Shown in pieces: positions 57,669 through 64,000 of a stretch of DNA of 64,000 nucleotides. Each line of letters opens with the position of its first letter. Position 1 is the first letter of the stretch. Both the position numbers and the translations under genes were made by a program. Source of the stretch: Entomortierella parvispora (Eukaryota; Mortierellomycota; Mortierellomycetes; Mortierellales; Mortierellaceae); the NCBI GenBank assembly GCA_963573315.1, contig OY752144.1, positions 1,172,501-1,236,500 on the forward strand, in the 5' to 3' direction. The notes below the pieces were generated by a model that worked only from the letters and a program-made list of their open reading frames with translations, was not told the origin of the DNA and searched no databases.

Positions 57669-59596
57669 TTTTGAGTTGGGGGGTCGTTGTTACAGATGGG
57701 TAAAAGTATAAGGATGAGGATAAAGGCAATCGTACAAAGGTATGTGAAGGTGGATATAATAAGACAGTACGCGATAAACGACAGGAGAAAGGTGGAGGAT
57801 AGGGGTAGTGAAGAGGATATCCGATGTGTATAAAGCAAAAAAAAGAGGTGAGCAGTCTCTTTTGGATTACTTGGGCAAAGGATAGAGTTGAGAAGGGAGG
57901 TGAGATGAGGATGGATATACAGGCGAGGCGAAAGAAACAAAGAGCAAGAAGGCAAAAAAGTGCGAGAGTGGGGAAGGAGAGCAGGAAGGAGCGAAGGAAG
58001 AGTGAAAGTAGGAGAGAAAAAGACCGAGACAATGTCCGGGGGAAGAGGGAGGTTTAAATACTTTCCGGAGAAGTGAGGAAAAGCGAGCGCATGCGAAGGA
58101 AGGAGGGGGACACGCGGGGGCGATTATCTCTCCCAAGAGTGGGCCTCTGTCGATTTAAGGAAGGACGAGGCCGAGAACGGGAGCGAGGAGAGGGGGACAA
58201 GGAGGTGGGACAGACCGTCTACCTGCCTGCCTGACCGACCGACGGACTGCACAAATCAGATATCTGCGCCTTCTGTCGCATGAGAACAGCACGGGCGAGC
58301 AGATCTCTGGGCGAGTGAGACCGAACAAGAGATCCACAGCCGGATTTGTTCGTGTGTGGCTGCCTGTCCGTCTCTTGGTGACTGACTCGCGCAGATTTAA
58401 ACTTTCCGGCTCGTTCGTTCATATGATGAGCAATGCTTCCTTGCCCCCCTTCCTCTTTCTCGTTGAAGAGGGCGCGTATGTAGAGAGCCTGACTATAGTG
58501 GAATTTGTTATGAGCGCTTCTCTTTCCTCTTCTCTCTGTCTCTTTGCTCGGCTTCCTTCGGTACAGTTTACTGCTGCCAGTCAGTCACACAGTCTCACTG
58601 ATTTTTTTTTTATCTTTCGCTTCGCACACTCTCCACGCGTGGCTACTTTCTCGCAAACAAACAGGGAAAGAAACAAAAACAAAAAACAGCAAGTGCCTCG
58701 CACTCTCCATCTGATGCTCAGCAAAAAACTAGACTCGGAGACCATGCAACATTGAAGCAATTGCGGGGAGAGACGCAAAGCTCCCTTTCTTTTCCTGCAC
58801 GAAGGTCATTTGGTCCAGTGTGCGTGACTGCCAAGATAAGCGCGGCGACCGACGGACGAAAACTGATTTCGTGGATGGAGTCTGTTTCTTTGAATGGTAG
58901 CACCAAACGTAATAGGTCTCTCTCGATTCGCTCCACTTTTCCGCAACCTCTCGAGCACAACGAAAGCAGCACAACAAAAGAGGGAGAAAATGATTTACGG
59001 AACGATCCTCCCTTCTCTCTTTGCCTCCACAACTTCGCCCCGGAATTGTCCATTCGGCCTTCTTTCTCCTGTATTGCCCTTTTCTTTAGTAAAGAAAAGA
59101 AGGGAAAATGTGGAGGAAAAGAAAACATGGGGGGAAAAGGATGGGAAAGTTCTTCCCAGCACTGCACACGTTTTCTTGTTGCCACAGTACGGAAACCGTT
59201 TGACCCCTCCAGACTCGGGATGTCACACTTCCATCCCGTAAGAAAAAGGGACTACCCTTGCATGAAAGAGTCCGCAAATGGCCGCTGTCCCCTCTTTCCT
59301 GTTGATCTTGAACTGCTCTCCTCATCAACCCGCCACGCCTCCTTGAGGTTCGATGTGGAGCAAGTTGAGAGGACGATGAACTGAAAGAGAGGGGTTTTGT
59401 TATCTTACTATCTTTGATGCAAGCCCAATTAGCGATTTCAATTGATACCACAACCATAAACGCAGCTGTGCCTAATCAAGTTTCGTACACTCAGATTCAA
59501 ATACACGTAATCACACAGACAAGCATCCTCACTCACACATCCACTCTCTCATTCAAGGCTATAGTTATCATTTTTTTAAATTGCACCTTCTATTCT
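57669..59596. promoter_or_regulatory. 1.9 kb upstream of GLT1, downstream of the dynamin-like gene
   Basis: No gene was recognised. The GLT1 leader is purine-rich on the plus strand over ~400 bp. A few scattered GATA cores (for example AGATAAG near 58834 and GATAA near 57774) are present but not above what chance would give. A CTGCCTGCCTGACCGACCGACGG stretch lies near 58220-58245. Confidence 0.5.
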
Positions 59597-61999
59597 CTAG
59601 TATTTGATCTCATCTTCGCCCCGCGCATCTTGTTTAATACCCTTGAGGACCTTGCGCTGTTCCAAAGAGCGGAAAAGACGGTCACTCAAGTTCTTATCCA
59701 AGACCTGTACTACGCTCGACAAGGGCTTTACAATGGTCTTGTGGACCTGATCTTGGTATGTATCCTAAGGAAAAAGATAACCAGGCAGAATGAGAATCGA
59801 TCAATCAGAGTTCAGATATTGACATCAGCAACGGAAAACAAGGAAGAAAAAAAACAGAGCACCTACCACAATATCTTTCTTCAATTGCTCCGCCAAAGCA
59901 TCCGCCTCGGCCTTGAACTCATTCTCGGCTGCCTTCCACCGGACCTGCATATAACCCAATCCAGCCAGCGCCAACAAAGTTCCGCTCGATAAGTAGATCT
60001 CTGGTGGATATTGTTGAGCCAGCCCAAGTCCAGTGAAGAGCGCCGTACCCTCAATCCCCAACCCCTGCGCTAACGTGACCTGACCCCTCCGTTGAAGTCG
60101 CTCCAGTGCGCCGGGTCTTCCAACCTCCAGAGATCGATCCACATGACCATATGCCGTCCGGTGTTTCCAGACTACATTGCTGACTACAAATGCATCCTTG
60201 TCCTTGATTTCCTTTTGCGTGTCTTGTTCAGTCGACGTCAACAATTTACGGGCATGTGCCAAATCTTCGAGCACCGCGCTGCTGCCGATGGGTTTGGTTG
60301 CCTCAAGCTGAAGAGTTAGATCCTCAATGGCCTTGAGTGTCATCCGGAAAGCTTCCTCCGAACTCTGGTGCAAACGGCCCAATGCATACGCCATCTAAGC
60401 TCGGTAAAAAAAAGTCGCAATTCCCCCACAATACACAAAATTAGCCTCAGAGTCAAAGGTGGATGCTGAGCAATCTTCTTCACCGAACCAGTTACTTACC
60501 CGATGCTCAGTCTCTGCAAATGCCCCAGCAGTCCACTGTTCGTGCATTCGCTCAGCAATTTCGCCGCTACGAGCAAAGAGCATCCAGAACGGAACCTCAG
60601 ATCGGAAAAAGTGATCCAGAACTCTCCTCATGCCGCGGATATCTTTGTCAATTTCACCATCTGTCACCTGGATCAACATTCTTTCCTGTTCCAAAGTCTC
60701 CATCCGCTTGATCTCCTCGGTGGCGAGTTCAGAAAGTCGATCCACCAACGCAAAGGTCTCTAGCCGTCCACTGAGACGTGCCTCCATGTTTTCGATGCCG
60801 GAAGCCATGAGATCTCTGCATCGAGTCAAAAGAGCCGATCGTCTGTGCTGATCCTGGGAGCCCTGGGATAACAGTGTGCTAGAGACCAGCTTTTGCAGGG
60901 TTCCGACTGTGCTCAAATAGCGAATTTCAGACTGTGATCGAGGCGTCATTGTGAGGATGGCAGGCAGGGGCTCTGGGTTCGAGATTCGAAGCACCTTTCC
61001 AATGGCTGATTCTTCGTCATTTTGAATGTTGCTGTAGCCTCGGACAGAACCCTTAACCGCATGACTCAAATTGGCTTTTAGACTGGAAAGCGTCAGGGAT
61101 TCAGAGGCTTCCGTATCCATGTCCGCAACAATGACAATGTTGGATTTATGGCGATATCTGTTCAGGAAATGTTGCTCTCGCTCCAAGGAAAGTTGTCGTT
61201 GTGCGTCGGTTCTCAAAATGATAAGGTCGCTGCTGTACACAATGTCGTCCATAATCAAGTCGTCCAGATCCAATCCTAGAGCCGAAAGTAAAGTGGAGAA
61301 AAGTCAATATCAAACAGATACTCTTACTCCTGAATACTCTCAATAGCGAGCAAAGATGTCCTTACCTGGAACTTCCACAATCTCGCCACCGTCAAGGTCT
61401 GATAAGCCCTCCAGCCAGCTGATAGGCGCCTTTTCAAGGTTCTCCTGGCCGTCTTCCAAAATCTTGTACTCTGATCCATAGCGGACTCGGTGAACCTTTC
61501 CAGTCTCCTTTGCAGAGCGACGAAGGCTTTCCTCGCTGGGCATGAGGAGGTCCATGACCGATTGCTGGCCGCTTGACTCTCCAACAATAGCTACTCGCAA
61601 CAAGGTCCTTTCCTGCTGTAAATCTTCCATAGCTGAATTCATGCGTCGGGACCAGTACTGTGCTTCTTGGTCATCCAGAGGCGTCGTGTCGATTTTTTCC
61701 GTGGGAGCGTCTTGGACTTGATACAGCATGTCCATGGACGTTAGTAATCTCCTTTTCTGGGTCTCGAAAGAATCATGGCCGAGGTTTTCCTGACTGGATT
61801 TGGTGTGCACCGCGCCCTGAGGAAGTGGCGCGTCAGTGTTGTCAGGTAGGCTGGCGCTAGCAGCGGCTTGCTCCTGAGAGGATGAGTAATAGCGCGCCGC
61901 CCTGGAGGAAGCACATGCAAGCGCGGGAATTAGGGTCTTTTTAAGGAGCCGCGATGGAGCGACAGCGGTCACCTTGCTTCCAGTGCGCTGCAGGATCAT
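59597..61999 (-). CDS. mitochondrial dynamin-like membrane protein (Mmc1-like)
   Basis: Four exons (61999-61366, 61275-60500, 60394-59867, 59764-59597) give 701 residues. The N-terminus is Arg/Ser/Ala-rich without acids (MILQRTGSKVTAVAPSRLLK, then RAARYYSSS), a mitochondrial presequence. A degenerate P-loop-like stretch, VAIVGESSGQQSVMDLL, near residue 137 is followed by a Rossmann-like segment (DIVYSSDLIILRTDA, NIVIVADMD). Long helices follow, and two membrane spans near the C-terminus: about GTALFTGLGLAQQYPPEIYL and SSGTLLALAGLGYMQVRW. This fits a fungal mitochondrial dynamin-related group lacking normal GTPase motifs; the Mmc1 name is from memory and tentative. Confidence 0.55.
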
Positions 62000-62328
62000 G
62001 TCGGAGAATGAGAATGTCCCGAGGAGGATGAAGAAAGTCTTTTGCTAACGTAGCAAAATGCGCTCGATCTGATTGATGCATGCATCCCCGGCCCGGCGCC
62101 ATTCGAGTTAATTTCGGCAGTCACGCTTTTTTTTTGCTCTTTTTGTATGAGGGATATCGACTCAAATGTCAAATTTCAAAGCTGCCGTGGTCGGACCCGG
62201 GCCCCTTCACTCCCATCTCTTCGACTAGAGGCCAAAGTCTTCCCACTGCAGTCAAGCTCGAATGCCAGTTGAGAACGTTCCTGATTTATTTGCAAGTTAT
62301 CTCGCGCTTTTCCACATGCTGCAAGTAT
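62000..62328. other. spacer between the NAD(P)H-hydrate dehydratase and dynamin-like genes
   Basis: This 329 bp contains the promoter of the dynamin-like gene and the 3' end of the dehydratase gene. It includes a TGCATGCAT palindrome near 62076 and no recognised gene. Confidence 0.5.
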
Positions 62329-63926
62329 TTAGCCATAGATGGCTGCACCCCAGTCTGCACGTGGACTTGCCCGCTCGTAAAACATTTCAAAGAAAGGCCC
62401 TATCTCTGCCAGGACATCCGAGGCTTGCATTGCGCGTCCGTGCTTCTTGTACGCGAGCAGTGAGCATTGGCGATTGATTAGGCACGCTCCAAGGCACGCT
62501 ATCATCCCAACGTCTTCTTCTCGGACTTCGCTCGAGTGCACCCACAATCCCTTTTGGTAGCCTACACCCCACGCCAATGATGTGGCAATAAGTCCTGTCA
62601 GGACATCTCCTTGCCCACCTGATCTCTTCAATCCGCCGTCATTGGAGGCTGCGTGAACTAAATGTAAAGATATCATCGGAAACGGCGTAAATAAAGAATA
62701 CATTAATGTCAACCGAGGAACGACTAAAGAAGAAATCACCATCCAAATCAGTCAGATCAGCCTAGTGTGCTTACTCTTTTGGCCATTAGAGATCAGATCC
62801 GCTGACCCTTTCTGCACTACAATGACGCCACCCAATTCTCGGGAAAGCTTTTGCACCGATGTTTCGTCTCCCTGTTCGTTGCTGGCGTCGATTTCCTATT
62901 TAACAAACAAAAAGGGTCTCAAGTAAGTCATTGGAAGAAAGTTATAAAAGACGCGTGTGTCTAGTTGCTCCTTCAGGTTCCAATGCAATATTTCGCTCTT
63001 ACCTTCGCTTTGCACAAGCGTTCAAACTCGACAAGGTTAGGTGTTAACACTGCTTTTTTGTATCCTTGCACCAACTCTGGTTCGTTTTGAATCAAAAACA
63101 GTCCATCCTATGAAAGTGAACACGTCACCAGTTAGGAGGTTGTAGAAAAGAGAGGGTCAAGCTTGACTAAAGATGACGTACCGCATCAATTACAATGGGG
63201 ATATTCATCTCCTTTGCCTTCTCGATCGCATGACGAGCACTCTGCAGCATGCCCTTATTTCTTGAGAGACCCGGGCCCACCACAAGGACATGGATGCGTT
63301 TCAACAGGTCGCCAATATCATCAAATGTCTGCGCCCATATCTCATGTGCCTTCTTCTCGTCCACAGCATTTGAAGTTGCTCTGATCTTGATATAAGGGTG
63401 GACGATGATATCGGGCGAATACGACTTGATGGCGGTCGCAGCATCTTCATCGCAAATTACATGTGCAAGGTCGGCGCCCTTGTAATTGATAGAGAAAGGC
63501 CAGTAGCTTGATTAACACAGTGCGTCATCCCACTTTCTATTTGACACGACATTTACCAATCTTAGAGCCGCCATGGCACTAAAGTAAGGAGCGCCAGTAT
63601 AACTATACTCGTGAGCCAAAAGAACGGACGTCAGGACTCCATAGTCAGCATGGCAGTAGTAGCAGCCAAATAATAAGATGTCAAAGTCGTTTGCCTACTC
63701 GCTAGAACCTCCCAGTATGCCAACGCGCCCTAAAGGTGAAACAAAGACAATCAATGTTAACTTCCAGGTTAAGAAGTAAAGTAAGTTCTCAAGAAGAGTT
63801 CTGGTAAAGAAAGGAATTACCTCCTTGTCCCTTGTGAAGGTCTACTGAGAGGGGGGGCACAAGGCTGCGATAATCCTTATAGGGAGGCATGGTCAAGGCC
63901 TCTTGTTGCGGGACAGTCAGGGGCAT
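62329..63926 (-). CDS. ATP-dependent (S)-NAD(P)H-hydrate dehydratase
   Basis: Seven exons (63926-63821, 63729-63699, 63602-63557, 63478-63182, 63107-63003, 62895-62775, 62657-62329) give 344 residues. It has the ribokinase-like NAXD/CARKD fold: [88 protein letters not shown] and the nucleotide loop [10 protein letters not shown] with the catalytic Asp. The enzyme restores NAD(P)H from its hydrated, damaged form. The 31-nt and 46-nt exons are tiny but join in phase to give the family block GG-x-x-DYTGAPYF. The chosen start (63926) is the first Met in frame; the frame stays open to the window edge, so an upstream, perhaps mitochondrial, start is possible. Confidence 0.9.
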
Positions 63927-64000
63927 GACGCGTAACGGGGTAATGAGTCGATGGGAGTGAAAGGCGGCGACGGATAGAATGCTGTTGTGGAAAGGCAGGA

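Noticed and set aside
57669-59596. Nitrogen-type GATA sites upstream of GLT1
   Set aside because: Only scattered single GATAA/GATAAG cores at about chance frequency, without the pairing seen in the iron promoter.

Overview
The window is a piece of a fungal nuclear genome. Nearly every gene has short introns (about 50-310 nt) with GT..AG ends, intergenic DNA is rich in homopolymers and simple repeats, and the gene content is fungal: reductive iron uptake (FET3/FTR1), DASH subunit Dam1, Skt5, and NADH-type glutamate synthase. Complex I and a CSA/ERCC8 orthologue argue against Saccharomycotina. The gene style and the F-box/LRR-type proteins suggest an early-diverging lineage such as Mortierellomycotina (Mucoromycota); this placement is an inference from the sequence only.

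Layout. 1-2.7 kb: 5' part of a Skt5/Chs4-like gene running into an exactly 200-base assembly gap, then a DNA polymerase epsilon histone-fold subunit (Dpb4/POLE3). 2.8-12.1 kb: SF3B2/CUS1 (-), an F-box/LRR-type protein (-), a 1021-residue WD40 protein with PALB2-like architecture (+), and a zinc-finger plus heptad-repeat protein (-). 14.3-20.9 kb: a divergent high-affinity iron-uptake pair, multicopper ferroxidase FET3 (-) and permease FTR1 (+). The 3.3 kb between them holds six exact copies of ATCTGATAA, the site of GATA-type iron repressors. 21-29 kb: a NOL1/NOP2/Sun RNA methyltransferase (-), a complex I accessory subunit (+), a secreted protein ending in Cys-Asp-Asp-Asp repeats (+), and an AA11-type LPMO (-). 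29-37 kb: CSA/ERCC8 (-), RNA polymerase III subunit Rpc25 (+), a xylose-reductase-like aldo/keto reductase (+), and a cystathionine beta-synthase homologue with altered active-site loops (-). 37-45 kb: an unknown Asp-rich protein (+), a second F-box-like protein (+), a protein with two copies of an unrecognised domain (+), and methylenetetrahydrofolate reductase (-). 45-64 kb: a Dam1 homologue with an apparent C-terminal winged-helix extension (-), dynactin Arp10/Arp11 (+), glutamate synthase GLT1 (-), a mitochondrial dynamin-like (Mmc1-like) protein (-), and NAD(P)H-hydrate dehydratase (-), whose start may lie beyond the window.

Genes that work together: FET3 and FTR1 form one membrane complex and probably share iron-responsive control. 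Dam1 and Arp10, both microtubule-linked, share a 428 bp divergent promoter. The CBS homologue and MTHFR both belong to sulfur/one-carbon metabolism but are separated by three other genes. Exon borders were placed by hand from splice signals and family conservation; every multi-exon model given as complete sums to a multiple of three.
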